Source of the DNA: a virus
Length of the DNA: 24,001 bases
IMG/VR virus record: IMGVR_UViG_3300027770_000252
Coordinates: 1 to 24,001 of that record
Strand: one strand, 5' to 3'
Below, piece by piece: positions 1 to 6,903 of the stretch. The notes below the pieces were generated by a model. The model was not told the DNA's origin and did not search any database. It saw only the letters and a list, made by a program, of their open reading frames with translations. The number at the start of each line of letters is the position of its first letter. Positions within the stretch are counted from its first letter, which is position 1. Made by a program: the position numbers and the translations under genes.

Positions 1-249
1 AAAGGCTACGACGGTGAGATTACAGCCGAAGCAATCCGTGCAGCAGCCGAAGAAGCAAGTCTCATACCTTCAGAAAAAAAAGAAGTGGTTGCTGAACAGC
101 AAGCATGGAATCGGGTGGCTCAGGCCAGTCGTGCGGGCGAGACAAGTGATGTTCCGGTGGACTATGTGCAGCGTTTCAATAACGCCAAATCCGCAGAAGA
201 AGTGATGGCTTTAATGGCTCAGGCAAGAGCAGAAGCAGAAAAATACTAA
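1..249 (+). CDS. C-terminal end of a probable capsid scaffold protein (partial)
   Basis: An open frame enters from the left edge in frame 1 and stops with TAA at 247-249, giving the last 82 residues of a longer protein. The segment is rich in Ala and Glu (for example the run AEEVMALMAQARAEAEKY-like end, with many A and E), has no cysteine and looks entirely helical. Charged, alanine-rich helical proteins directly upstream of a major capsid gene are usually scaffolds, which fold around the growing procapsid and then leave. Position (52 bases before the capsid start) and composition are the only support, so the function is inferred. A head protease or a capsid accessory protein is the main alternative. 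The coding call itself is firm because the frame is open to the edge and ends just before a ribosome-binding region. Confidence 0.6.
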   Translation, partial: KGYDGEITAEAIRAAAEEASLIPSEKKEVVAEQQAWNRVAQASRAGETSDVPVDYVQRFNNAKSAEEVMALMAQARAEAEKY

Positions 250-300
250 TCACTCCCCAGTAGGCGCACTACCTTTTGGGGCTACCCCAAAGGAAACATA

Positions 301-1269
301 GTGGCTATTACACAAGCAAGCTCAGTAGGAATTGACCAGGCGGCGTATGACAGGTTGGCGTATTTCGCCCTCCGTTCAGAACTGTTGTTTGATCAAGCAG
401 CAGACGTTCAAGCAACCAATCAGGCTATGCCTGGTTCGTCGGTGATTTTCACCATTTTCAACGAACTCGCAGCAGCAACATCAACACTCAGCGAAACTGC
501 TGACCTTACCCCTGCAACCATGGGTGATGCAAACGTGACGGTAACTCTTGCAGAATACGGCAACACTGTTGCTACAACTGCAAAACTCCGTGGCACAGCA
601 TTCTTGGACATTGATGCAACAGCAGCAAACTTGATCGGCTACAACGCTGGTCTTTCGATTGACACTGTTGTTCAAGCAGTTTTGGGTGCAGGCACAAACG
701 TGGCTTACGCTACGGGTGGTGCAGCAGTTCCAACAAGCCGTGAGTCAGTTAAGGCTGATGCAATTTTGACTGCAAACGACATCCGTAAGCAGACAGCAGC
801 TTTGCGTTCAGCAAACGTTGCAACATTCAACGGCTACTACATGGGTTACATTCACCCAGACGTTTCATACGATCTCCGCAAGGAAACCGGTAACGCTGCG
901 TGGAATGCACCTCACATCAACGTGGACACCGCAGGTATCTACAATGGCGAAATCGGCACTTTTGAGTCGGTTCGTTTCATTGAGACACCACGCGCACCAT
1001 TGAATGCCAACGCATCAAACGGCACCAGCACAACTGGAACGATTGACGTTTACAGCACTTTGATCATGGGCCGTCAGGCTTTGGCGAAGGCTTACTCAGC
1101 AATTGATGGAAACGGTGTTGTTCCAAAGGTTGTTCGTGGACCTGTCGTTGATTCGCTCATGCGTTTTAATCCAATCGGTTGGTATTGGCTCGGTGGCTAC
1201 GGTCGCTTCCGCGAAGCTTCGTTGCGTCGTGTTGAGTCGTCATCCAGCATTGGTGCTAACGCTTCCTAA
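301..1269 (+). CDS. Major capsid protein, N4-gp56 family
   Basis: A 322-residue protein that would form the icosahedral head shell. It resembles the N4-gp56-type major capsid family: an N-terminal segment rich in small residues, a central part with YIHPDVSYDLRKETG (about residues 182-196), then IGTFESVRFIETPRA (about 218-232), and a C-terminal Gly/Trp/Tyr patch (GWYWLGGYGRF) before a Ser-rich tail. Length is near the usual 300-400 for the family. The start is GTG at 301, preceded by AAAGGAAA; it directly follows the putative scaffold and is followed by a strong terminator, the standard head-gene layout. Codon choice (GCA, AAC, GGT) is uniform across the gene, as expected for a highly expressed protein. 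I am confident of the family from pattern recognition; no search was run. Confidence 0.88.
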   Translation: MAITQASSVGIDQAAYDRLAYFALRSELLFDQAADVQATNQAMPGSSVIFTIFNELAAATSTLSETADLTPATMGDANVTVTLAEYGNTVATTAKLRGTAFLDIDATAANLIGYNAGLSIDTVVQAVLGAGTNVAYATGGAAVPTSRESVKADAILTANDIRKQTAALRSANVATFNGYYMGYIHPDVSYDLRKETGNAAWNAPHINVDTAGIYNGEIGTFESVRFIETPRAPLNANASNGTSTTGTIDVYSTLIMGRQALAKAYSAIDGNGVVPKVVRGPVVDSLMRFNPIGWYWLGGYGRFREASLRRVESSSSIGANAS

Positions 1270-1295
1270 TTAGGTTGCGTTAGTTACCCCAAAGT

Positions 1296-1342
1296 GTGGG
1301 GCGGCCCAGGTTCCCCTCGACCTCGGTGCCGCCCCACTTTTT
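1296..1342 (+). terminator. Strong intrinsic terminator after the capsid gene
   Basis: GTGGGGCGGC (1296-1305) pairs perfectly with GCCGCCCCAC (1328-1337), followed at once by five T (1338-1342). The loop of about 22 bases can itself pair (AGGT with ACCT). It lies 27 bases after the capsid stop. It would separate the very abundant capsid transcript from the downstream tail genes, or let only a fraction read through. Confidence 0.88.
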
Positions 1343-1350
1343 GTTTGGTG

Positions 1351-1356
1351 TATGAT
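1351..1356 (+). promoter_or_regulatory. Possible -10 element (TATGAT) after the terminator
   Basis: TATGAT sits 8 bases after the terminator T-run and 20 bases before the next start codon, leaving room for the AAAGG ribosome site at 1366-1370. No convincing -35 hexamer lies at the right distance, because that spot falls in the terminator stem. The call rests on position and the hexamer alone. Confidence 0.25.
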
Positions 1357-1376
1357 GTTTTTGTCGAAAGGTTTCT

Positions 1377-1745
1377 ATGTCTATTTCCAATTATGCAGAG
1401 TTAAAAATTCTGGAGCACACGACGGGTAAGACCGCGTGGACCATGCCAACTGCCACTTATGTGAAGTTGCATACTGCTGACGCTGGTGAAGATGGCACTA
1501 CTGCTGCTGCAACAAATACAAGCCGTCAGTCGGCTGCGTGGGCTACTGCTGCTTCTGGTGCTATTGCTACTTCGGCAACTATTTCTTGGACCAACGTTTC
1601 TACTACAGAAACTTATTCGCATTGGTCGTTGTGGGATGCTTCTACTGCTGGTAACTGTTTGTGGACTGGTGCGTTGTCTTCTTCGGCGGCTGTGACTGCT
1701 GGCGATACTTTTCAAATCACTGCTCTTACGTTGTCGCTCGACTAA
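1377..1745 (+). CDS. Small virion structural protein (tail-fibre-like)
   Basis: A 122-residue protein beginning MSISNYAELKILEHTTGK and ending in an alternating hydrophobic strand (DTFQITALTLSLD). I recognise the general type: short phage proteins with an N-terminal NYAE-K-LDH-like start, a 'LHTADAGEDGT' segment, aromatic SHWSLWDA in the middle and a WTGAL...AGD beta-rich end. These are usually annotated as tail-fibre or minor virion proteins of unknown precise role. It is rich in Ala, Thr and Ser with no predicted membrane segment or signal peptide. The ATG at 1377 follows CGAAAGG with good spacing. It is the first gene after the capsid terminator and is followed 14 bases later by a tail-collar fibre, so it probably belongs to the tail or capsid decoration. 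Exact function is unknown. Confidence 0.7.
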   Translation: MSISNYAELKILEHTTGKTAWTMPTATYVKLHTADAGEDGTTAAATNTSRQSAAWATAASGAIATSATISWTNVSTTETYSHWSLWDASTAGNCLWTGALSSSAAVTAGDTFQITALTLSLD

Positions 1746-1759
1746 GTAAGTAGCCTTTA

Positions 1760-2704
1760 ATGGCAACAAGTTTTCCTACTTCTCTTGATGCTTTAACTAA
1801 TCCGCTTTCTACGGATACGCTTGCGTCTCCTGACCATGCAGCGCAACACGCTAACGCTAATGATGCTATTGAGGCTATAGAAGCAGCCATAGGTACTACT
1901 GCTGCACCTGTGTTAGCGAAACTTGCCAGCCCAACTTTTACTGGTACTCCTGCCGCGCCTACAGCAGCAATAGGAACAAATACAACTCAACTTGCTACTA
2001 CGGCGTTTGTTGCTGTTCAATTGAGTCCTATTGGAATGATAACTGCTTATGCTGGTTCTACTGCTCCTACTAACTGGCAGTTGTGTTATGGGCAGGCTAT
2101 TAGTCGTACTACTTACGCAAGTTTGTTTTCTGTAATCAGTACTACTTATGGTGTTGGTGACGGTTCAACAACTTTTAACCTTCCAGACTTGCGTGGTCGC
2201 ACGGTTGCTGGTGTTGATAATATGGGTGGTACTGATGCTGGTCGTCTTAGTACAGCAAATACTTTGGGTACGACTACTGGTACGGAAACTGTTACTTTAA
2301 CTTCCGCACAGTCTGGTGTTCCAGCACACGCTCATGCAAATACTGTAACAAATAATGCTGTTACAACAGGCAACCAGTCCGCAGACCACTCGCACACATT
2401 TAGTACTGGTAATGTCAGTAACGACCATACTCACAACACAGGTTTTTCATTTTTGGGTAGAACCAGTGGCGGTGATTTATTTGCGGGTGTTAATGGTTCT
2501 GTATTTAACCTTGCTACCAGTGGCATTTCGGCAAACCACACCCACAGCGGAACAACTGCTGGTATGAGTGTAAGCCATACTCACTCCGTAACATCCAATG
2601 TTTCTATCAGTAATGTCAACAACACTGCCGCTGACGCAGCATCAGCACATAGTAATATGCAACCAACAATGACCATTAACTACATTATTTTGGCAGGAGT
2701 ATAA
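1760..2704 (+). CDS. Tail fibre protein with phage tail-collar domain (first copy)
   Basis: A 314-residue fibre. Residues 1-50 form an N-terminal region (SPDHAAQHANANDAIEAIEAAIG) common at the attachment end of fibres. Residues 90-150 hold the tail-collar domain: IGMITAYAGSTAPTNWQLCYGQ followed after about 30 residues by LPDLRGR. The C-terminal half is low-complexity Thr/Ser/Asn with five His-X-His motifs at residues 190-192, 210-212, 223-225, 260-262 and 273-275, and ends in NMQPTMTINYIILAGV, a typical collar/fibre tip ending. In T4 gp37, His-X-His motifs bind iron inside a trimeric needle, so a metal-bound trimeric tip is plausible here by analogy. A second collar protein lies at 8764-9909. 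The putative fibre-assembly chaperone gene overlaps its stop by one base. Confidence 0.88.
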   Translation: MATSFPTSLDALTNPLSTDTLASPDHAAQHANANDAIEAIEAAIGTTAAPVLAKLASPTFTGTPAAPTAAIGTNTTQLATTAFVAVQLSPIGMITAYAGSTAPTNWQLCYGQAISRTTYASLFSVISTTYGVGDGSTTFNLPDLRGRTVAGVDNMGGTDAGRLSTANTLGTTTGTETVTLTSAQSGVPAHAHANTVTNNAVTTGNQSADHSHTFSTGNVSNDHTHNTGFSFLGRTSGGDLFAGVNGSVFNLATSGISANHTHSGTTAGMSVSHTHSVTSNVSISNVNNTAADAASAHSNMQPTMTINYIILAGV

Positions 2705-2997
2705 TGCTTACAGACGATGAAATAGTTCATGAAATAAAACAATTAAACATTCTTCAAGATGACCTTGTTCGGGCTTATTTCAATTGGATAAACGACCCAA
2801 CATCTATTGATGACCAAACACTTCTTGCCGTTATTCGTTGGAGGCGCACAAGTTTGCTTCATTCTTCGGATTGGACACAAACATCTGACTGCACAGTTGA
2901 CAAACAAGCATGGGCTGCATATCGTCAGCAACTTAGAGATTTGCCATCATCTAACGCTAATCCAAGGCTAATTGTTTTTCCAACGCCGCCAGCGTAG
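2704..2997 (+). CDS. Probable tail-fibre assembly chaperone
   Basis: A 97-residue soluble, acidic-then-basic protein. The central and C-terminal part, WRRTSLLHSSDWTQ (about residues 46-59), then KQAWAAYRQQLRDLP, matches the pattern seen in many phage tail-fibre assembly or p31-like chaperone proteins: an R..LL..SDWTQ motif followed by WA.YRQ.LRDLP. The rest, a helical N-terminus with LTDDEIVHEIKQLN, is variable in such proteins. Its ATG overlaps the stop of the collar fibre by one base (TAATG), implying translational coupling, and the next gene is another fibre, so its client is likely one or both of these. The family does not become part of the virion but helps fibres trimerise. Function is assigned from motif and position. 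Confidence 0.72.
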   Translation: MLTDDEIVHEIKQLNILQDDLVRAYFNWINDPTSIDDQTLLAVIRWRRTSLLHSSDWTQTSDCTVDKQAWAAYRQQLRDLPSSNANPRLIVFPTPPA

Positions 2998-3004
2998 GTA
3001 GCAG

Positions 3005-4063
3005 ATGGCTACCGCATATAACAACTCTGGTTTTGTTTACAACGCCACTAACCTCACATACAATGGAACTGCTCTATTCAGCGTAACTGCCACTAGTTCT
3101 GGCGCAGGTGTAAGCACTGCAATAGGACTTCATATTGCTCCACGTACCGCCACAGGTAGTGGTGTTGGGTCATCTTCTATTGTTTGTCTTGTTACACGGC
3201 TTCGTAGTGCGTCTGGTAGCGGGTTAGGGTCGGATACTGCTGCACGGATTGTTGTTTGTATTCGTGCTGCTACAGGTTCGGGTTCTAGTACATCCACAAC
3301 TGTTCATGTTGTCACAAAACTTTGTGCAGCCACAGGTTCGGGTACGGGTACTTCATCTGCTACGGGACTCCATATTGCCCCACGTACTGCCACAGGGTCA
3401 GGCTTGGGAACCAGCACAAACGTTCGACTCGTCAGCCGTGTACGCACCGCCACAGGGTCAGGTATAGGAACCTCGGCTACGACACGCCTAATCACAGTCA
3501 TCCGTACAGGCATAGCATCAGCAGGCACAGGTTCATCTTCTGTAACAAGAGTCATAACCAAACTTAAAACAGGAACAGGAACAGGACAAGGAACTGCTAG
3601 TAGCATCACACTCCATGTTGTTATTAGAACTAGTACAGGCGCAGGCGCAGGCACTTCATCAGGTGTCGCATACATCACGCGCTTCCGTACAGCGTCGGGT
3701 TCGGGAACGGGAACGCAAACATCTACAAGTTCGCGGGGACTACTTAGAACTTGCACAGGTTCAGGTTTAGGTAACTCAACAGTCACCTGGGATAAATCAC
3801 ACATCTTCCGTGTCCCATACAACTACCAATACGTCGGCGGATACTTCAATGATCACGACGGAGCCAACCGATTAGGTTCCTACATCAAAACCAATGTTCG
3901 AGCAAGAAACCTATACAAACTTACAGACGGCAGTTACACCATTGTTGACCAACGGGATCTGGGACAAGTCAAAAAAGTTTGGTATGGTGGGCGTGACCAC
4001 TTCTTAACACCAGCAGAACAAGCAGAACTCACAGCAGACGGATTCGGAGCAAGTATTACCTGA
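3005..4063 (+). CDS. Repeat fibre protein with 20-residue repeats and C-terminal YGG module
   Basis: A 352-residue protein in three parts. Residues 1-27 form an N-terminal cap. Residues 28-248 are eleven tandem units of 20 residues (one of 21), each starting T-A-T-G-S-G-x-G-T-S and ending in a hydrophobic strand closed by Arg or Lys. A partial unit follows to about 262. Residues 265-352 form a non-repetitive tail with NRL, N303-L-Y-K-L-T-D, V-K-K-V-W-Y-G-G and L-T-P-A-E. The regular Gly/Ser turn plus strand suggests a beta-solenoid or a fibrous shaft. I do not recognise a named family. The tail module recurs in the next gene. Thus a receptor-binding fibre is the best guess. Codon choice drifts from T-ending in the first units to A/C-ending in the later ones. 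The start ATG follows TAGGTAGCAG. Confidence 0.72.
   Translation: MATAYNNSGFVYNATNLTYNGTALFSVTATSSGAGVSTAIGLHIAPRTATGSGVGSSSIVCLVTRLRSASGSGLGSDTAARIVVCIRAATGSGSSTSTTVHVVTKLCAATGSGTGTSSATGLHIAPRTATGSGLGTSTNVRLVSRVRTATGSGIGTSATTRLITVIRTGIASAGTGSSSVTRVITKLKTGTGTGQGTASSITLHVVIRTSTGAGAGTSSGVAYITRFRTASGSGTGTQTSTSSRGLLRTCTGSGLGNSTVTWDKSHIFRVPYNYQYVGGYFNDHDGANRLGSYIKTNVRARNLYKLTDGSYTIVDQRDLGQVKKVWYGGRDHFLTPAEQAELTADGFGASIT
3086..3748 (+). repeat. Eleven coding 60-bp tandem repeats
   Basis: Each unit encodes 20 residues; unit 8 encodes 21. Units are conserved as protein but diverged as DNA. Some pairs stay close: the stretches near 3128-3165 and 3364-3410 both encode GLHIAPRTATGSG with only a few third-base changes. 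This suggests old duplication with later synonymous drift, plus more recent copying between some units. Confidence 0.85.
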
Positions 4064-4359
4064 TGGCTATATTTCGTACACCAACCGACAACTATGTGAC
4101 ACCACTATTGGCTGATTTTGATGTTAAAGGAAACCGTCTGTCCGAAGAACAACGCCTCGCTAACAGACTGGCTCGACATCGCGCCCCAACAGCCCGTGGT
4201 CGTAACGTGTTCCAGCTCACCGATCTGTCCTACACAGAGAACCAGCCATCTAATATGGCTACCGTAATCAAGGTGTACTACGGTGGGCATGATATTGAGG
4301 TGACTGCTGCCGAGGTAGCATCGTTAACAGCAGCAGGATACGGGAGTTACATATCGTGA
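4063..4359 (+). CDS. Small protein sharing the C-terminal module of the repeat fibre
   Basis: A 98-residue protein whose residues 46-98 align with residues 301-352 of the upstream fibre: GRNVFQLTDLSYT against ARNLYKLTDGSYT, VIKVYYGGHD against VKKVWYGGRD, and VTAAEVASLTAAGYGSYIS against the equivalent LT.AE.A.LTA.G(F/Y)G end. The N-terminal 45 residues are charged and helical (NRLSEEQRLANRLARHR). The gene starts on the last base of the fibre stop (TGATG), so the two are coupled. The likely meaning is a paired tip or attachment module present both free and fused, for instance a capping subunit or a part of the same fibre. The family is unknown to me and the role is inferred from this homology and linkage. 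Confidence 0.68.
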   Translation: MAIFRTPTDNYVTPLLADFDVKGNRLSEEQRLANRLARHRAPTARGRNVFQLTDLSYTENQPSNMATVIKVYYGGHDIEVTAAEVASLTAAGYGSYIS

Positions 4360-4640
4360 TCAAACATCAAGAGACACATCCAAACTTGGATGTCGAGGGT
4401 TGTTTTGGATGCAAAGTTTCAGCAGTCGGATTCAGTGCAGAACTTATGCCCACCCGTACAGGTTCTTCACGGTCGGCAACCATCGCACAAAAGGATCGTG
4501 TGCTAGAAAAGGATCTAGACGCATACAAACGATTACGTGACGACGGTATCCAACCAAGAAAAATTGATGGTGCTGCAAACGTGGAAGCGAGAGCAACAGA
4601 AAAATGGCAGGCAGAATCAGGAATACTTCCCGACTTTTAA
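4356..4640 (+). CDS. Small conserved phage protein with His/Cys cluster
   Basis: A 94-residue protein starting with GTG at 4356, overlapping the previous stop by four bases. The N-terminus carries HQETHPNLDVEGCFGCK, where His3, His7, Cys16 and Cys19 could form a zinc site. The middle has MPTRTGSSRSATIAQKDRVLEKDLDAYKRLRDDGIQPRKIDGA, a helical basic segment, then a variable acidic tail. I have seen the 'HPNLDVEGCF.CK' start and the 'DAYKRLR.DG.QP..IDG' centre in several actinophage proteins of unknown function, which makes the gene real but unexplained. Its last 37 bases overlap the glycosyltransferase start in another frame. DNA-binding or a regulatory zinc-knuckle role is possible. Confidence 0.68.
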   Translation: MIKHQETHPNLDVEGCFGCKVSAVGFSAELMPTRTGSSRSATIAQKDRVLEKDLDAYKRLRDDGIQPRKIDGAANVEARATEKWQAESGILPDF

Positions 4641-5728
4641 GTGTTGAAGGTGTCAACATCCCGCATATCGGTTACGGGAAAATGGTTCAAGGGTTAAAGA
4701 CAGCGTTATCGGAAAAGGTAACACTCGATGACCGTGCCGAAACCGTAATGTTTGCGTTACGACCAAACCTTATTTCAGGCTGGTTTGATGACCAACGGGT
4801 ATCGGTGCTAACCATGTGGGAAACAAACTGGCTACCCCCACAGTTCCACGAATACATCCCACTAATCGAAACAGTGATTGTGCCATCCATGCACAACTAT
4901 GATCTGTTCTCCCAGTTCCACAACAACGTTCACATGATCCCGTTAGGTGTTGACCGTGACATGTGGTGTCCATCAGACGATAAACCTGAAGGCAAGTTCC
5001 GGATTATGTGCGGTGGCTCAGAGTGGTATCGCAAAGGCTTAGATGTGGTGTTAGAAGTGTTCAACAGATTGCAACTATCTGACGCAGAACTTCACATCAA
5101 AATTGTGCCACCCCATCTATCGGCACCAAAGAACTTGGATTACCCAAACGTAGTATTTCACCGTGAATGGTTAACCGTTGAAGAGGAACGCGATCTAGTG
5201 CGATCCATGGATGGGTTTGTGTCGGTGTCCCGTGGCGAAGGTTTCGGTCTAATGCCATTACAAGCCATCTCAGCTGGCATCCCAACCATCCTGTCCAACG
5301 CTCATGGACATCGAGAGTTCGCCGACCTAGCAACCCATCGCATACCAACCACCAGTGTCCCCACCGCCAAGGGTGTTTGGCAAGACATGGGTGACTGGGA
5401 TGAACCTGACGCAGACGCACTCGCAGAAGCGATCACAGACCTATACAACAAACGTGACAAGTACCGTCGTCAGGCAGTCCTGACAGCCCCACAAACAGCA
5501 GCATTTAACTGGGACACAGCAGCCGATCAAGTGCTACAGATCGTGCAACCAACCAGCAACAGGTCTACTGGTACATGGAAACCGTTTGAACCTATGTGCG
5601 AAATTGAGGTATCCAAACGGGTACAAGCCACCATTGGGCAACATCATGTGGAACTATTACCTGGAGTAAAACATCGTGTAGTCTTAAACGTACGTGACGT
5701 ATTATTCAACGCAGGAGTATTGAAATGA
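4604..5728 (+). CDS. GT4-like glycosyltransferase
   Basis: A 374-residue GT-B-fold enzyme expected to move a sugar from a nucleotide-sugar donor. Residues 10-30 (LLSVEGVNIPHIGYGKM) are the N-terminal acceptor-side start; residues 90-121 include VIVPSMHNYDLF and IPLGVDRDMW, the usual end of the first domain; residues 133-151 (RIMCGGSEWYRKGLDVVLEV) open the donor domain; and 207-227 hold the nucleotide-binding loop, SVSRGEGFGLMPLQAISAG. The EX7E motif is E212 but Q220 at the second glutamate. It sits among virion genes, so candidate acceptors are fibre or capsid proteins, as reported for virion glycosylation in some mycobacteriophages; host surface or DNA are alternatives. It overlaps the previous gene by 37 bases and the next by four. 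Confidence 0.85.
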   Translation: MAGRIRNTSRLLSVEGVNIPHIGYGKMVQGLKTALSEKVTLDDRAETVMFALRPNLISGWFDDQRVSVLTMWETNWLPPQFHEYIPLIETVIVPSMHNYDLFSQFHNNVHMIPLGVDRDMWCPSDDKPEGKFRIMCGGSEWYRKGLDVVLEVFNRLQLSDAELHIKIVPPHLSAPKNLDYPNVVFHREWLTVEEERDLVRSMDGFVSVSRGEGFGLMPLQAISAGIPTILSNAHGHREFADLATHRIPTTSVPTAKGVWQDMGDWDEPDADALAEAITDLYNKRDKYRRQAVLTAPQTAAFNWDTAADQVLQIVQPTSNRSTGTWKPFEPMCEIEVSKRVQATIGQHHVELLPGVKHRVVLNVRDVLFNAGVLK

Positions 5729-5889
5729 AAGCATCCAAAGCCCAAAAGAAGATAAGCAAAGTGATAAAAGAGTTTGGGGCAAAAAAACTGCATTCAGGCT
5801 CAAAAAAGGGTCCTGTGGTAAAATCTCGTAAACAAGCCATCGCTATTGCGTTGTCTGAAGCCAAAGTTTCCAACAAGAAAGGCAAGTAA
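5725..5889 (+). CDS. Lysine-rich DUF6496-like small protein
   Basis: A 54-residue basic protein. It starts on ATGA overlapping the glycosyltransferase stop. The core KLHSGSKKGPVVKSRKQA, then IAIALSEAK, matches the small phage family I know as DUF6496: a KVIKEF.A.KLHSGSKKGP..KSRKQAIAIALSEA pattern followed by a Lys tail. Sixteen lysines and one arginine make it strongly cationic, so it may bind nucleic acid or be packaged. The family's function has not been established to my knowledge. It is paired with an even more lysine-rich gene two bases downstream, and both precede the adaptor-like gene, suggesting a virion or head-packaging role. Recognition of the family is good, the role is open. Confidence 0.8.
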   Translation: MKASKAQKKISKVIKEFGAKKLHSGSKKGPVVKSRKQAIAIALSEAKVSNKKGK

Positions 5890-5891
5890 CC

Positions 5892-6017
5892 ATGTCTGCT
5901 AAAGGCGAAAAATACAAGTCTAAAGGTGCTATGAAAAAGCACGAAAAAGGCGAAGGCAAAAAAGAGAAGATGATGGAATACGGCAAGCCTAAAATGAAGG
6001 CCAAGAAAAAGAAGTAA
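5892..6017 (+). CDS. Tiny lysine-rich protein
   Basis: A 41-residue frame (ATG at 5892, TAA at 6015-6017) with 17 lysines and several glutamates; it begins MSAKGEKYKSKGAMKKHEKG and ends in a run of lysines. It is separated from the preceding basic gene by two bases and abuts the ATG of the next gene exactly. Tight packing on both sides and the AAGGCAAG purine stretch upstream support translation. I do not recognise a family. Composition suggests a disordered, nucleic-acid-binding or capsid-filling peptide. It could also be a fragment of an ancestral longer basic protein. Confidence 0.6.
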   Translation: MSAKGEKYKSKGAMKKHEKGEGKKEKMMEYGKPKMKAKKKK

Positions 6018-6902
6018 ATGTCTACTGCTGGTGCGCTTCTAAACCGCGTATCGCGTCAACTGCTGTCTGGAACGATTGAGGAACGGAACAAACTAGCCTC
6101 GACCGTTACCTCGTCGGATACTTCTATTACCATGTCCTATGAACTGAATGCTCTCCGTGCTGGTGGAGTATTTCAACTTGATTCAGAGTTGATCTTTATT
6201 TGGGCTGCTGATGTTGGAACTAAAACATTGACTGTTGAACGTGGCTATGCAGACACCACAGCAGCAGCACATACGGCTGGTGCTATCGCCATTCTGAATC
6301 CACGGTTCCCACAACAACAAATGTTGGAAGCATTAAACCAAGACATTGATGATCTGTCTAGCCCGTTGAACGGTTTATATCGGGTTGTGTCAGTAAATGT
6401 GGACTACAACGGTGCTGACCGTCAAATCAATTTAACTAGTGCCACTTCAGTTATAGACATCATTGATGTCCGTTTGCGTTACCTATCTTCAGATTACCCA
6501 GTATTGCGTGGTGTCCGTTTGGCAAGAGGATTGCCTACATCAGATTTTGCTTCAGGTTATGCAGTTACTTTTGATGAGCAAACCATGGCAGGTACTTTAA
6601 CTGTCCGCTATAAAGCCCCGTTTGTTCGTGCTTCCACCGGAACTTCAGATATTCAAACTTCGTGCTTAATCCCTCAAACCATGGAAGACATTTTAGAGAT
6701 GGGTGTGATGGCACGAATGTTGTCGGTACGTGAAGTGAAACGTAACTTCATTGAATCACAAGGCGATACCCGCAGGTCTGATGAGGTTCCTGCTGGTTCA
6801 ATGTCTAATTCGTTTACAAACATTTCTCGTTTGCGTCGTGACCGTATTATCGCTGAAGCAGCACGATTGGCTAGACAGTATCCGCTAACTATCAGGAATT
6901 AG
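6018..6902 (+). CDS. Head-tail adaptor-like virion protein
   Basis: A 294-residue protein. The N-terminus (MSTAGALLNRVSRQLLSG) is helical; residues 45-92 form a beta module, LRAGGVFQLDSELIFIWAAD then TLTVERGYADTTAAAHTAGA; the centre (about residues 120-215) is strand-rich; and the C-terminal part (about 215-294) is long helices ending RLRRDRIIAEAARLARQYP. A mixed beta/helical protein of this size just upstream of a large propeller-like protein is the order found for adaptor (tail tubular A, or P22 gp4-type) then nozzle in short-tailed phages. The family itself I only recognise loosely. The beta module resembles residues 45-90 of the second collar fibre. The ATG directly follows the preceding stop, so reading is probably coupled. 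Confidence 0.6.
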   Translation: MSTAGALLNRVSRQLLSGTIEERNKLASTVTSSDTSITMSYELNALRAGGVFQLDSELIFIWAADVGTKTLTVERGYADTTAAAHTAGAIAILNPRFPQQQMLEALNQDIDDLSSPLNGLYRVVSVNVDYNGADRQINLTSATSVIDIIDVRLRYLSSDYPVLRGVRLARGLPTSDFASGYAVTFDEQTMAGTLTVRYKAPFVRASTGTSDIQTSCLIPQTMEDILEMGVMARMLSVREVKRNFIESQGDTRRSDEVPAGSMSNSFTNISRLRRDRIIAEAARLARQYPLTIRN

Positions 6903-6903
6903 C

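Noticed and set aside
14-205. 63-residue frame at the left edge
   Set aside because: It overlaps the longer frame-1 reading (1-249) that is open to the edge and has scaffold-like composition; the alternative is Lys/Gln noise.
3304-3822. 172-residue minus-strand frame in the repeat fibre gene
   Set aside because: Mirror of the 60-bp repeats; repetitive Val-Pro-Glu translation, no ribosome site.
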